NCBI RefSeq assembly: GCF_946479755.1 | Contig: NZ_CAMLHC010000035.1 | Span: 1-64,000 of the forward strand | Source: an uncultured Chitinophaga sp. | GTDB lineage: Bacteria; Bacteroidota; Bacteroidia; Chitinophagales; Chitinophagaceae | Length of the DNA: 64,000 bases | Reading direction: 5' to 3' | Shown: in pieces, positions 24,698 to 35,300 of the stretch | How the letters are laid out: the number at the start of each line of letters is the position of its first letter | How positions within the stretch are numbered: the first letter of the stretch is position 1 | Notes under the pieces: generated by a model | The model's database searches: none | Told to the model about the DNA's origin: nothing | Seen by the model: only the letters and a program-made list of their open reading frames with translations | Made by a program: the position numbers and the translations under genes

Positions 24698-25825
24698 TTA
24701 TTGCATCACCGCGAAAAGGGCGTCGATGTCGGCTTTGTTGTTATAGAAGCTGAGTGCCACTGTGAGCGTATTGTTTTTATAACGGGCCATCACGTTGTGC
24801 TGTACCAGCCGTTGGTTTTGTTCCGGTGATATTTTCAGCCGCTGTATCGACGAAAGATGCGGCTGTTCAAAGTCAGAGAGTACTTCGATCCGGTGGGCCC
24901 TTGCCTGTTCGTGCAGATAGGATATCAGCCTGTGTATGTAGGCGTCGATGTCTGCGATGCCGATGGCTTCGAGATACCGCAGGGCTTCACCCAGCAGCAG
25001 GATATTGAGGAAGGCCGGCGTGCCCTGTTCAAATACGGTGGCATCTTTTTTCGGTGTAAACTGCGTATAGTCCTGTGTGATATCAAAGTCCGGGTTAGGA
25101 TAGGTGACGTTGTACCATCCCATGGTTTTAGGCGGATATTTTTCCAGTATTTGCTGAGAGACGTACATGCCACCGACGCCGTAACCGGCGGCTGCCCATT
25201 TATAGGTATGGAAAATGAGTATATCGATATGACAGGCCTGCACATCTATTTCATTGATGCCGAAAGACTGGGTGGCGTCTACGATCAGTATCAATCCATG
25301 TTTTTTACATAAAGCGCCTATGGCTGCCAGGTCGTGGCGGTAGCCGGAGCGGAACATCACGTGACTGACGATCAGTATGCGGGTATCGGAAGTGATTTGT
25401 TGTTCAATAGCGTTGACGGGCAGGGCGCCGTTGGCCTCCGGCTGTACCAGCCGTACGGGATGTCCGTGATGTATCCATGGTACGAAGCTGGTGGGGAAAT
25501 CATCTTTCATGGTGAGGATTTCAAACGTTTGGGGGAACATGCCTGTCAGCAGCCCCATGGCCTGGGCAGTATTGGTGATAAAGGCCATCTCAGAAGGGGA
25601 TGCGTTCACGGTGCTGGCCAGCGCAGCACGGATTTTTTGCACTTCAGGGTCCCAGGAGGGCATCACCCCCCGGCCCTGTTCACTCAGGTCGGTCAGCAGT
25701 TTTGTTGCTTTGGCCACCAGCGGTTTGCTTACCGGACCGCCGCCATTGGTGAAGAGGTAGGTATATTTACCGAAGACCGGGAAATCGGCTCTTATCTGCT
25801 CCCATTTGTGATTGCTGGCATCCAT
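24698..25825 (-). CDS. Class V aminotransferase-fold PLP enzyme
   Basis: 375 residues. Hallmarks: FTNGGGPVSKPLV near the N-terminus, ITNTAQAM (PLP phosphate site), SHVMFRSGYRHDL, VDATQSFGI (Asp for the pyridine nitrogen), and the Schiff-base Lys in FHTYKWAAAGYGVGGMYV. This variant belongs with cysteine desulfurase-like, isopenicillin-epimerase-like and EgtE-like enzymes, which cannot be separated by eye. The Cys loop of NifS/SufS desulfurases is not obvious, so Fe-S assembly is unlikely. It is convergent with the TauE-DUF1634 operon, stops back to back. A C-S lyase role is possible but unproven. Confidence 0.85.
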   Translation of the reverse strand: MDASNHKWEQIRADFPVFGKYTYLFTNGGGPVSKPLVAKATKLLTDLSEQGRGVMPSWDPEVQKIRAALASTVNASPSEMAFITNTAQAMGLLTGMFPQTFEILTMKDDFPTSFVPWIHHGHPVRLVQPEANGALPVNAIEQQITSDTRILIVSHVMFRSGYRHDLAAIGALCKKHGLILIVDATQSFGINEIDVQACHIDILIFHTYKWAAAGYGVGGMYVSQQILEKYPPKTMGWYNVTYPNPDFDITQDYTQFTPKKDATVFEQGTPAFLNILLLGEALRYLEAIGIADIDAYIHRLISYLHEQARAHRIEVLSDFEQPHLSSIQRLKISPEQNQRLVQHNVMARYKNNTLTVALSFYNNKADIDALFAVMQ

Positions 25826-25957
25826 CTTTTTATACTATTTTATTAATTGCTGATTCTTACTAAACAAACCGCCGGTGCCCGTTTTATTTGCAATATAAAC
25901 ACGATAACTTGCGATGTACGACGGGAATTAATTCTTATACAATTTAAGGCTTTTAGC

Positions 25958-28114
25958 ATGTTGAAAAAAAGAAAACTGCTGGCATATGCGATGGCGCTGC
26001 TACCGGTGGGAACATTGTGTGCACAGGAACAGCCATTGTTCCGAAAGGCAGGCGCGCCGCTGGATCAGCGCGTGAGCGATCTGCTGCATACATTGACGTT
26101 ATCCGAAAAAATTTCACTGCTGGGATATAATAGTCCCGCTATTGAACGGCTGCATATCCCTGCCTATAACTGGTGGAATGAAGCGCTGCATGGTATTGCC
26201 CGCGGGGGCGAGGCCACGGTGTTTCCGCAGGCCGTCGGCCTATCGGCTTCTTTTAACGCGCCGCTGGCGAAGGCCGTAGCGGCGTCCATCTCCACGGAAG
26301 CACGAGCCAAATACAACCTGGCGGTGGCCGCCGGACGTCATGTGCAGTATATGGGGCTCAATTTCTGGACGCCTAATATCAATATCTTCCGTGATCCCCG
26401 CTGGGGCCGGGGACAGGAAACTTACGGGGAAGATCCTTATCTGACGGGTGTTATGGCTGGTGCGTTTGTACAGGGCTTACAGGGTGACGAAGCGGGAGCG
26501 CTGAAGACGGCCGCCTGTGCCAAACATTTTGCGGTGCATAGCGGACCGGAAGCCGACCGTCATAGCTTTAACGCGGTGGTGGATGAAAAAGACCTGCGGG
26601 AGACCTACTTATATGCCTTTAAGAAAATGGTGGACGGTCATGTGGAATCCATTATGTGCGCCTACAACCGGGTGAACAGCCAGCCTTGCTGCACCGGCAA
26701 CACATTGCTGCAGGACATCCTGCGGAAAGAGTGGAAATTCGGCGGACAGGTGGTGACCGACTGCTGGGCGCTGGATGACATCTGGTTGCGTCATAAAGCT
26801 ATTCCAACGCGCGAAGAGGTGGCTGCCGCCGCTATCAAAGCCGGTGTTAACCTGGATTGCGCCAATATCTTACAGGATGATGTTTTAAAAGCGATCGATA
26901 AAGGCTGGCTGAAACCGGCGGAGGTAGACAGTGCGCTGAGCGCCAGTCTGCGTACCCAGATGAAGCTCGGCCTGTACGATGCGCCCGGGACCAGTCGCTA
27001 CAGCGGCTACGGCGTCGACAGCGTTAACAACGCCTGGCATACCGCATTGGCCTTACAGGCTGCCCGGGAGAGCATGGTGCTGCTGAAAAATAATGGCGTA
27101 TTACCGCTGCGTGCCGATAAGTACGCTTCCATGCTGGTCACCGGTTCCAACTCCGCATCGCTGGAAGCCCTGATGGGCAACTATCATGGCGTATCCGGCA
27201 ATATGGTGACGTTTACCGCCGGCCTCGGCAAAGCCGCCGGGCCCGGGATGGCACTGCAATATGACCAGGGATGCGATTTCACCGACACCTTGCATTTTGG
27301 CGGCATCTGGGCTTCCCAGAACTGTGATGTGACCGTTGCCGTGATAGGGCTGACGCCGCTGCTGGAAGGAGAAGAAGGGGATGCTTTTCTGTCTGCCTCC
27401 GGAGGAGATAAAAATTCGTTGAGCCTTCCCCGTTCACAGGTGGTTTTTATGCAGAAACTAAGGGCTGCGCACAAAAAGCCGATCATTGCCGTGGTAACGG
27501 CCGGCAGTGCGGTGGATGTTTCCGCTATTGAGCCGTATGCCGATGCGATCATCTTCGCATGGTACCCGGGAGAACAAGGGGGGAACGCACTCGCGGACAT
27601 CGTCTTCGGAAAATATTCGCCCGCAGGGCGGCTTCCGGTCACCTTTTACCAGTCGCTCAAAGACCTGCCGGATTACAAGGACTACAGCATGAAAAACCGT
27701 ACTTACCGTTATTTTACCGGCAAGGTGGCCTATCCTTTCGGTTTCGGCCTGAGCTATACAACATTTGCTTATGACTGGCAACAGGCGCCGGCGGTGGGTT
27801 ATAAAGCGAATGACACTATTCGTATGACCGTTCACGTGCGTAACACGGGTCATATGGATGGCGACGAGGTGCTGCAGGCATATATCACCTATCCCAACCA
27901 GGAGAGAATGCCGCTGAAAGAGCTGAAAGCCTTTAAGCGGGTGCATGTAAAACAAGGCGGAACGGAAGCCGTAACGCTGGAGATCCCCATGGCGGAGTTG
28001 CAGAAGTGGGACCTGCAGCAGCAGCGCTGGAAGTTGTATAAAGGGAGTTACGGCGTGCATATCGGATCGTCGTCCGCAGACTTTAAACTGACGCGTAATG
28101 TTGTTATAAAATAG
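25958..28114 (+). CDS. Secreted GH3 glycosidase, beta-xylosidase/beta-glucosidase type
   Basis: 718 residues from the ATG at 25958, which opens a signal peptide (MLKKRKLLAYAMALLPVGTLCAQ). The order is that of plant-type GH3 xylosidases: N-terminal barrel (NWWNEALHGIARGG, GLNFWTPNINIFRDPRWGRGQETYGEDP, CAKHFAVHSGPE), nucleophile Asp268 in VVTDCWAL, C-terminal sandwich (ARESMVLLKNNGVLPL; LEGEEGD with the probable acid/base), and an Fn3-like domain (FGFGLSYTTFAYDW, VRNTGHMDGDEVLQAY). It acts on beta-xylosides or beta-glucosides released from plant polymers. It is a single gene, not in a SusCD locus, and shares a bidirectional terminator with the antiporter. Confidence 0.93.
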   Translation: MLKKRKLLAYAMALLPVGTLCAQEQPLFRKAGAPLDQRVSDLLHTLTLSEKISLLGYNSPAIERLHIPAYNWWNEALHGIARGGEATVFPQAVGLSASFNAPLAKAVAASISTEARAKYNLAVAAGRHVQYMGLNFWTPNINIFRDPRWGRGQETYGEDPYLTGVMAGAFVQGLQGDEAGALKTAACAKHFAVHSGPEADRHSFNAVVDEKDLRETYLYAFKKMVDGHVESIMCAYNRVNSQPCCTGNTLLQDILRKEWKFGGQVVTDCWALDDIWLRHKAIPTREEVAAAAIKAGVNLDCANILQDDVLKAIDKGWLKPAEVDSALSASLRTQMKLGLYDAPGTSRYSGYGVDSVNNAWHTALALQAARESMVLLKNNGVLPLRADKYASMLVTGSNSASLEALMGNYHGVSGNMVTFTAGLGKAAGPGMALQYDQGCDFTDTLHFGGIWASQNCDVTVAVIGLTPLLEGEEGDAFLSASGGDKNSLSLPRSQVVFMQKLRAAHKKPIIAVVTAGSAVDVSAIEPYADAIIFAWYPGEQGGNALADIVFGKYSPAGRLPVTFYQSLKDLPDYKDYSMKNRTYRYFTGKVAYPFGFGLSYTTFAYDWQQAPAVGYKANDTIRMTVHVRNTGHMDGDEVLQAYITYPNQERMPLKELKAFKRVHVKQGGTEAVTLEIPMAELQKWDLQQQRWKLYKGSYGVHIGSSSADFKLTRNVVIK

Positions 28115-28154
28115 AAAGAAAAATGCCAGGACGAAAGCCCTGGCATTTTTCTTT
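28115..28154. terminator. Bidirectional terminator between GH3 and the antiporter
   Basis: A perfect 16 bp inverted repeat (28115-28130 with 28139-28154), loop of 8. The arms start with A-rich and end with T-rich sequence on both strands, so it can stop both convergent genes. Confidence 0.9.
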
Positions 28155-28161
28155 ACAGCGG

Positions 28162-29400
28162 TTATGCGGTAACCATCCTGTTGACCACCCGTTTCAGCGT
28201 AAGGCCCTGAACAATGATGGAGAACAGCACTACGAAGTAACTTCCTGAAAGGATGATTTCCTTATAGGGAGATTCGGGCAGCGACATGGCGAGTGCTACG
28301 GAGATGCCCCCACGAAGACCTGCCCATACCAATATAGTGATGCCTTTGTAGGTTGTTTTCAATGATTTTTTCAGCAGTAAGGAGGGGAGATAGATACTCA
28401 TGGCCCTGGCTATCAGTACGAAGGCAACGGCAAAAAGGCCGGTGAGCCAGTAGTTTTTAAGGAACGGCATGAGTACGATCTGCAGGCCGATCATCACAAA
28501 GAGGATGGTGTTGAGCAGTTCGTCTATCAGGTGCCACACGTTATGGAAGTAACGTTGCATGTCTTCAGACTGTTTGGTACCCAGTGAGGTGTTGCCGAGG
28601 ATGAGACCTGCCGATACCGCCGCCAGCGGGATAGAGACGTGCAGCATGGCGCCCGCGACGGATATCACCATCACCATGGATAAAGATACCATAACGATAA
28701 TCTGGAAGTCGTCCACCCGTTTCATGGTGCGGTAAGCCACCAGGCCGGATATGACGCCCAGCAGGATGCCACCGAATACTTCCTGCGAGAAAAGGGCGAC
28801 GGTGTGGGAGAAAGAGACGTGGGCATCAGCGCTGGCCGCGAGTTCTTTCAGGATCACGAAGAGCAGGATGCCGGTACCGTCATTCAGCAGGGATTCGCCA
28901 CCAATGATGGTTTCCAGCGAAGAGGGTACTTTGGACTTTTTCAGTACAGACATTACCGCCACCGGATCGGTAGGGGAAATGAGCGCGCCAAACAGCAGGC
29001 AGTACAGTAGTGGCAGTTCAATGTTTAACATGCCGGTGGCCCAATACAGGAGATAACCGAAGATGAAGGTAGAGCCGATGACCCCGACGGTACTGAGTAT
29101 CAGTACAGGGTAGCGCTGCTCTTTCAGCTTCTGAAAATCGAATTGCAGGGCGCTCGCAAACAGGAGGAAGCCTAACATAATGTCCAGCAGTGTTTGTGTA
29201 AAGTCGATGCTGCTGGTGAGTTCTTTGATGAACGCGTAGGCGTCAGGAAAAATTTTACCGGTAAAGAGGATCAACAAGGACAACAGCAGCGAAACCACGA
29301 TCACGCCTATGGTTCCGGGTAGTTTGATAAACCGGTTGTTGATGTACGAAATCAGCGCACTGATAGTGATTAAAGCCGTAATAATTGTAAAAGTGTTCAT
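28162..29400 (-). CDS. CPA1-type cation:proton antiporter
   Basis: 412 residues and about twelve membrane helices. It fits the NhaP/NheA-like branch: SPTDPVAVMSVLKKSKVP (the conserved Asp of the ion site), GESLLNDGTGILLFVIL, and WAGLRGGISVALAMSLP near the end. It exchanges Na+ or K+ for protons at the inner membrane. There is no C-terminal TrkA or cAMP domain. It stands alone, 209 bp downstream of the AraC-like gene on the same strand. Confidence 0.92.
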   Translation of the reverse strand: MNTFTIITALITISALISYINNRFIKLPGTIGVIVVSLLLSLLILFTGKIFPDAYAFIKELTSSIDFTQTLLDIMLGFLLFASALQFDFQKLKEQRYPVLILSTVGVIGSTFIFGYLLYWATGMLNIELPLLYCLLFGALISPTDPVAVMSVLKKSKVPSSLETIIGGESLLNDGTGILLFVILKELAASADAHVSFSHTVALFSQEVFGGILLGVISGLVAYRTMKRVDDFQIIVMVSLSMVMVISVAGAMLHVSIPLAAVSAGLILGNTSLGTKQSEDMQRYFHNVWHLIDELLNTILFVMIGLQIVLMPFLKNYWLTGLFAVAFVLIARAMSIYLPSLLLKKSLKTTYKGITILVWAGLRGGISVALAMSLPESPYKEIILSGSYFVVLFSIIVQGLTLKRVVNRMVTA

Positions 29401-29609
29401 AGCTTCCAGATAATGCCAGTTAAAGAATACAGATTTAAAAATGATGATGCTATCACTATAGGGGGCGCTAAAGATAGAAAAACATTTGTAAATCGTCCTG
29501 CTGGCGGCCCGGAAGGGCTACTTTTTTTTAGCAGAAGGAAAAAGGAGAAGATATTCCGCTTGCCGCCTGAAGTGTTTCAGGCGACAGCGGATGGATGCAA
29601 AGGACATGG

Positions 29610-30617
29610 TCATTGTGCGTTCCGTATGTATACGGGATCGCAATGGAAATAGTTGATAAATGCGATGGTGAATACATTTTCGTCCGGCAGGCCGATACTG
29701 TGGGCGATGTCGGAGAGGGGAATATTTTCGTATACCAGCCGTTCGTAGGCTTTCAGCATTTTCTGCTGAAAGGCAAAGTCTTCCAGCGGAACGTAGAACA
29801 TATTTTCGAAGGCGCCTGCCAGCACCGCGCTGGGCAGGTTAAAGAGAAAGGCGGTATGCATCAGGGGCGATTCCAGGTGTACGTTGTTTTTCAGGTAATC
29901 GAAAACCTTGGTCAGCGTGTCGTCGTCTACCGGGCGCTGGATGCCGTCGGGAGTGGCGTCCTGGCAGAGGTAGTTGCTGAAGATGGCCACGCAGCAGCGG
30001 CGCAGGAGGCATTCGGCCTGGTCTTCAATCAGGCGGCAGTCCTTGATCACGTCCAGCAGCAGCTGGATGGCGATGTTGGTGGTGCAGTCGCGCTGGTTGA
30101 GCGGTTCGCTCTGGTCCGTGATCTTCTTCGACAGAAGGCCTTTGAGTTCGGGGAATTCCCGTACCAGCGCACCCATACAACCGGGGATGATGTTGATATG
30201 AAAGCTGCTGATCTGTATGCCGGGAATTACGGGAACGGTGTGCATTTGTTCCGGCAGGTTGAACAGGCAGATCTGCCGGCCTACCATGTTAAAATCGCCT
30301 CTTCCGTGGATATTCGCCACCACGGCGTCTGCCTGGTTAAAGTGCAGCGCCAGGATATGGCGGGGAGAGTAAGGCGTAAGCAGGATATTTTTTTTCGCCA
30401 GCACCTCATGATGCCAGATAGAAAAATCTCTCACTTTAATGTTCTGGCAGAACATGTCGCAATCGTTGTCCTGTTTGAAGTACTGACGGGCAAAGGGTAT
30501 TACCGTATCGTTGAAATCGTCAGGGATCAGTTCCAAAGGGGTAAAATACTGGTCATCTCGTTCTATCAGGAGTATTTTGCGTTCCGGAATGGGCTTGATA
30601 GTATTTTGATCATCCAT
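29610..30617 (-). CDS. AraC-like transcriptional regulator with a divergent first HTH
   Basis: 335 residues. The N-terminal two thirds lack an obvious cupin signature and may sense a ligand. The C-terminal end reads MLKAYERLVYENIPLSDIAHSIGLPDENVFTIAFINYFHCDPVYIRN when taken in pieces, which is the second AraC helix-turn-helix (DIAHSIGLPDENVFTIAFINYF). The first helix-turn-helix (around LMHTAFLFNLPSAVLAGAFENMF) is poorly conserved. It may have lost part of its DNA contact. It reads towards the antiporter gene with a 209 bp gap; no target site is recognised. Confidence 0.75.
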   Translation of the reverse strand: MDDQNTIKPIPERKILLIERDDQYFTPLELIPDDFNDTVIPFARQYFKQDNDCDMFCQNIKVRDFSIWHHEVLAKKNILLTPYSPRHILALHFNQADAVVANIHGRGDFNMVGRQICLFNLPEQMHTVPVIPGIQISSFHINIIPGCMGALVREFPELKGLLSKKITDQSEPLNQRDCTTNIAIQLLLDVIKDCRLIEDQAECLLRRCCVAIFSNYLCQDATPDGIQRPVDDDTLTKVFDYLKNNVHLESPLMHTAFLFNLPSAVLAGAFENMFYVPLEDFAFQQKMLKAYERLVYENIPLSDIAHSIGLPDENVFTIAFINYFHCDPVYIRNAQ

Positions 30618-30939
30618 AAATTAAATGAATAAAAATGCGATTAAACTAAATCGATCAATACATAATCCTTACTTACAGGAATAGGTCAGTTGAAAAGTCA
30701 ATGGTTATTTGCGCCGGTGATATATTGCTTTTGTCATTATTTAAAACAGTGTATCACGCAGAAAAGTACTATGTCAAAATTGGGTTTTTTTCAAACAAAA
30801 TAGAAGACTATTTATCCAGTCTTTAGATATGTTGATAAATTAACATCTTTCTTTCATCCGGAGAAATTTTTTTCCGGCGGAGATTGGGTTGATGGCTACA
30901 GTTGCTTTACCTGTTGCAAAGATCGGGGAAAACGATGTA
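30618..30939. other. AT-rich intergenic region
   Basis: About 320 bp between the AraC-like gene start and the hairpin near the MFS stop; both flanking genes read leftwards. It should hold the araC-like promoter. I see no full TAnnTTTG on the reverse strand and no small gene. Confidence 0.4.
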
Positions 30940-30977
30940 TATGCATCTCCCTGTTTATAAGGAGATGCATAATTTTT
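30940..30977 (+). terminator. Hairpin downstream of the MFS gene with reversed polarity
   Basis: A perfect 11 bp stem TATGCATCTCC (30940-30950) with 30961-30971, loop of 10, followed on the + strand by ATTTTTTC. It lies just beyond the MFS stop, but on the MFS (reverse) strand no T tract follows. It would terminate rightward transcripts, though I see no rightward gene ending here. Confidence 0.6.
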
Positions 30978-30978
30978 T

Positions 30979-32238
30979 CTAGTGGGACAATACGGCGCTG
31001 CCCTTTTCTGCGGCGACGGTCGTTTTTATCTGCCGGCGGCCGCTGAACAGGACGGCTAAGGCGAGCAGCGAGGAGCCGCACATGGTGAAGGCGAGCGGAA
31101 CGGCGTTATGAGTATCATAAAGGCTGACTACGGTTGCAGCCAATGCGCCAATACCCATCTGCAGTGCGCCCATCAGCGCGGAGGCGGTGCCTGCGTTTTT
31201 AGTAAAGGGGGCGAGGCACAAGGCAGCGGTGTTAGGATTGATGAAGCCCATACAGCAGAGGAAGAAAAACAGCAGCACCAGCAGGCTGGTGAGGCCGAGC
31301 CAGTCGTTCCACGCGCTGACCGCCATCACAACGGCTATCAGGCCCTGCAGGGAGAGCGCTACCGGCACAATCTGTTTGCTTTCATATCGTTTCAGCAGGA
31401 TGCTGTTGACCTGGCTGCAGCCAATAAAGCCGATGGAAAGACCCGCGAAGATCCAGCCATAAGTCTTACCGTTAAGGTGGTACACGTCCATAAATACCTG
31501 CGGTGAGCCGGACACGTAGGCGAACAGCCCCGAGAAAGCGATGGCGCCTGTGAAAGCATACGTGTAAAACTGCGGCGTGGTAGCTACTGTCCAGAAGCTT
31601 TGAATGATAGGACCCGGTTTGAGCGAAAGGGTTGTATCCGGTTTGTAGCTCTCCGGCAGCCAGAGGACCGTGGCCAGCAGGAGCAGCAGGCCGATAACGC
31701 CCAACACCACAAACACCGCATGCCAGTGGAATGCCGCTGCCGCATAGCCGCCTATGGTAGGGGCCAGCATGGGGGAAGCGCCGACAACCAGCATCAGCAA
31801 CGCAAACACGCGTGCATTTTCCTTTACGGGAAACAGGTCACGCACCATCGCCACAGAAGCCACCGTGGCAGCACAACTACCCAGCGCCTGTATAAAACGA
31901 AGAACGACAAGGCTGTTCAACGTGCCCGCATATACGCAGCCCACGGAGGCAGCGATGTATACCAGCAGCCCCAGTATCAGCGGTGTTTTACGGCCGAAGC
32001 GGTCCAGCAGTGGCCCGTACAGCAGCTGTCCGGCTGAAATGCCAATGAAGAAACTGGAAAGAGACAGCCCCACACGGGCCTGCTCCACGCCAAAGTCTTT
32101 GGCGATCGCCGGAAAACTCGGCAGGTACATGTCAATAGAAAAAGGGGCTAACGCCGTCAGGGCGCCCAGGATCAATATCAGGAAAAAATAGCCGGATCGG
32201 GTATGTTCTTGTGTCACAGTCTGTCGGTTTGGAATCAA
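30979..32238 (-). CDS. Bcr/CflA-type multidrug MFS transporter
   Basis: 419 residues, twelve membrane helices. Typical drug:H+ antiporter features: LGALTALAPFSIDMYLPSFPAIAKDF at the start (shown by helix 1 pattern), LYGPLLDRFGRKTPLILGLLVY (motif A), and RFIQALGSCAATVASVAMVRDLF (motif B). Members export bicyclomycin, sulfonamides, chloramphenicol or dipeptides. The protein has a short basic N-terminus and an uncharged C-tail, nothing unusual. It is monocistronic. Confidence 0.92.
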   Translation of the reverse strand: MIPNRQTVTQEHTRSGYFFLILILGALTALAPFSIDMYLPSFPAIAKDFGVEQARVGLSLSSFFIGISAGQLLYGPLLDRFGRKTPLILGLLVYIAASVGCVYAGTLNSLVVLRFIQALGSCAATVASVAMVRDLFPVKENARVFALLMLVVGASPMLAPTIGGYAAAAFHWHAVFVVLGVIGLLLLLATVLWLPESYKPDTTLSLKPGPIIQSFWTVATTPQFYTYAFTGAIAFSGLFAYVSGSPQVFMDVYHLNGKTYGWIFAGLSIGFIGCSQVNSILLKRYESKQIVPVALSLQGLIAVVMAVSAWNDWLGLTSLLVLLFFFLCCMGFINPNTAALCLAPFTKNAGTASALMGALQMGIGALAATVVSLYDTHNAVPLAFTMCGSSLLALAVLFSGRRQIKTTVAAEKGSAVLSH

Positions 32239-32384
32239 ACTGTAAAATTAGAACAACCATTTTATACCTGTATCCCCTTTGCAGAATGATAATATTGATA
32301 AGGACATAGAAGAAAATGATAACTACCGGTTAAAAATTAATTATAATTAATTTATATATATTTGTGCGTCCTATTATTGTCGAG

Positions 32385-35300
32385 ATGAGCACTTCCATAT
32401 TGAAAAGCCTTGCTGCTGCTTTATTGCTGGCGCTGGCTCCCTGCCTGATCTATGCCCAGGAAGGAATGCCGGCCACGGTACGTCCCTGCGGCACTGACCT
32501 TTTACTACAGCAATGGCGGCAGAACCCGTCTTTTCTCGCGCGGGAACAGGCTATCAACCAGGCCTTGCTGCAGCGTCATTACGTAACAGTGCCGGGTGCG
32601 CCGGCGGCAGATCCTGCCATCATCACCCTGCCGGTAGTGGTGCATATCCTGAACGAAAACCTCAACGCCTATACGGACCTGGACGTGGCCAGTGCCATTC
32701 AGCAGCTGAATGACGCATATGGCGCCACCGGGGCTTTTACCGGTGGCCGTACAGATACCAAAATCCGCTTCTGCCTCGCCAGGACGGCTCCCGATGGCGG
32801 GCGCACCAGCGGTATCGTCCGCAGTTACTCCTATCTGAATGATTTTGACGTTGACATGGAAGGAGGAGAAGTGACAGACATGGGAGCGTGGGACCGTAGC
32901 CGTTATGTTAACATCTGGGTGGTATCCTCCATCCGCTCCGACTACATGCAGGACTTCAGCTGCGGCAAATGGAGCCGGCTGACCATGGGTGGTTATGCCA
33001 GCGCCGGTGGCGATATTGTGGTCGCCGGGCTGGGCGTAGGCGTGCTGGCCCACGAAATGGGGCACTACCTCAGCCTGTTGCATACTTTTGCGGCGCGTGA
33101 CTGTAAAAACAACGACTGTCTCACCGATGGCGACATGGTCTGTGATACCCCGCCCGAAAAAACCATCACCGGCGGCTACGCCTGTAATGCCCCGCAGAAC
33201 TCCTGCAGCTCGGATACCCTGTCCGGCTTCACCGTCGACGTGCCCGACCTGCCGGACAATTTCATGGACTATGGCCAGGGCACCGGCTGCATCCTGGGCT
33301 TCACGCCGGGACAAACGGAGCGCATGCGCAACTTCATCGCAGCAGCGCTGCCGCTGATGCAGGCCAGTACTGTCTGTAACGATCCGTGCGCCGGTACGGT
33401 GACCGCCGCCTTCACCCGCGACATCGCCTATCCCGTGGTAGGAGAGGTGGTGACCTTTACCGCTGCTGTAACCGCGGGACAGTCCGTACAATGGCTGGTA
33501 GACGGCGCACCTGCAGGAACAGGCGTTACCCTGGCGCTGCCGGTCACCACACAGAAAACCTATCAGCTGGCGCTGCGTGTAACCGATAACGTGACCGGCT
33601 GCCAGGCTTCCACAACAGACGCCATGCCGGTGAGCTGCGGTGTAGTGGCACGCTTCTATCCCGATAAACGCAAGATCGCTTCCAAACTGGGCATACAGAC
33701 AGACCACGTGGTATTTACCAACCGGTCCCGTAACGCTACTGCCTGGAAATGGCTGGTCAGCAACGATAAAGGCATGACCGAAACCGTGGTGAGCACGAAC
33801 GAGCAGCTGGACTATGTGTTTAACACACCCGGTAACTATAAGGTACGGCTATACGCTACCGACGGACACTGCGAAGACTATACGAACCCGGTGACGATCG
33901 TTGTGGATGATCCCACCGCTGACGGCGTGGTGTACGTGTCTGCCGTAGAATGTTATCAGCAGAACAAGCTGCGGGTGAAACTCTATTTCGAAAACAAAGG
34001 ATACCAGACTATCCCTAAAAATACCCCTGTCTCTTTTTATGACGATGATCCGCGGCTGGGCAAAGGCAAACGGCTAGGCACCCCTTTCCTGCTGCCGGCA
34101 GACCTGCCCGGCAAATGCGTATCGGTACTATATACTACCATTGTGGACGCTGGTCGTGAAGGCACCGACACATTGGTGACGGTGATGAACGATAACGGCA
34201 CTGTTTTTCCCGTGGTGCTGCCCAATACCGGTGTCGAAGAAAGTAACTACGGCAACAACTTCAGTTTTAAGAAAGGTTTCCGCTTTCATGTGTCCCTCGC
34301 GCCGGGCGACTATACGCTTACGCCACAGCAGCAGCTGGTACTGAAGCCCTCTTCCCGGGGAGGTGCTATCACCAGCGCGGTATGGGAAACATCCCCGTAC
34401 CTGGATTGCAGCACCTGCATCAATGCTACTTTTACCGCACCCTATCGCCAGGACACGGTGACGACCGTGAAGGTGCGCGGTTATACACAATACGCCTGTT
34501 ACGCCGATACCATGGCCACCTTGCACATCCCGCCGGTAGACGATTATACCGTAAAGCTGGACCAGGTGACCTGTTCCCGTGGTGATAGTCTCCATGTAGA
34601 TTTTTCCCTGTGCAATGCCTATGCTGCCGGTAACATCCCCGCAACGCTACAGGTTGATTTTTACGATCGCGCACCTGGAGATCCCGCCGCTGTAAAACTG
34701 GGCAACACTTTCCTGACACCGATGGGCTCTGCGGGTGCCTGCAGTAGCTACGGGCAGTATCTTCGGAATACGGCCACCGGGCAGGTGGTAGCGGTGGTGA
34801 ATAAAGACCACCGGCCTTTCCCGCCCGCCACCGGGTTGAATGAAGCAGATTATACCAACAACACCCATACGCTGGGTTATGTGCCGCCGGTGTTGACGGT
34901 CTTCCCGCAGGACACGACTGTATTCCGCAAGGCGCCTTTTCATTTTTATTACCGTGTCAACGGCTTCGATCCGGTTAATATCCGCTGGGATAACAGCGAC
35001 GCTTATACGATGGACTGCCATAACTGTCCTGCGCCTTCCGTGCGGATGCTGGACAGCAGCCGGATAGCGGTCACGTTGACAAACCGTTACGGCTGTGTGC
35101 TAACAGGAGAGGAGTACGTGCACCTTGTTCCGCCGGACCTGACCCTCAGTTTATTATCGGCGCGCTGTTATGATAATGAGCATATCCTCGTGAAGTTTAA
35201 GGTATGTGTGGCCAACGGTTACGACAGCATCTTCCGGAAGATACCGGTCTCTTTTTACAATGGGGATCCCGGTAATGAGCGTACGAAAACACTGGGCCCG

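Noticed and set aside
32505..33707. A 400-codon reverse frame inside the M43 protease gene
   Set aside because: It is the shadow of the GC-rich protease frame; no motif and no start context.
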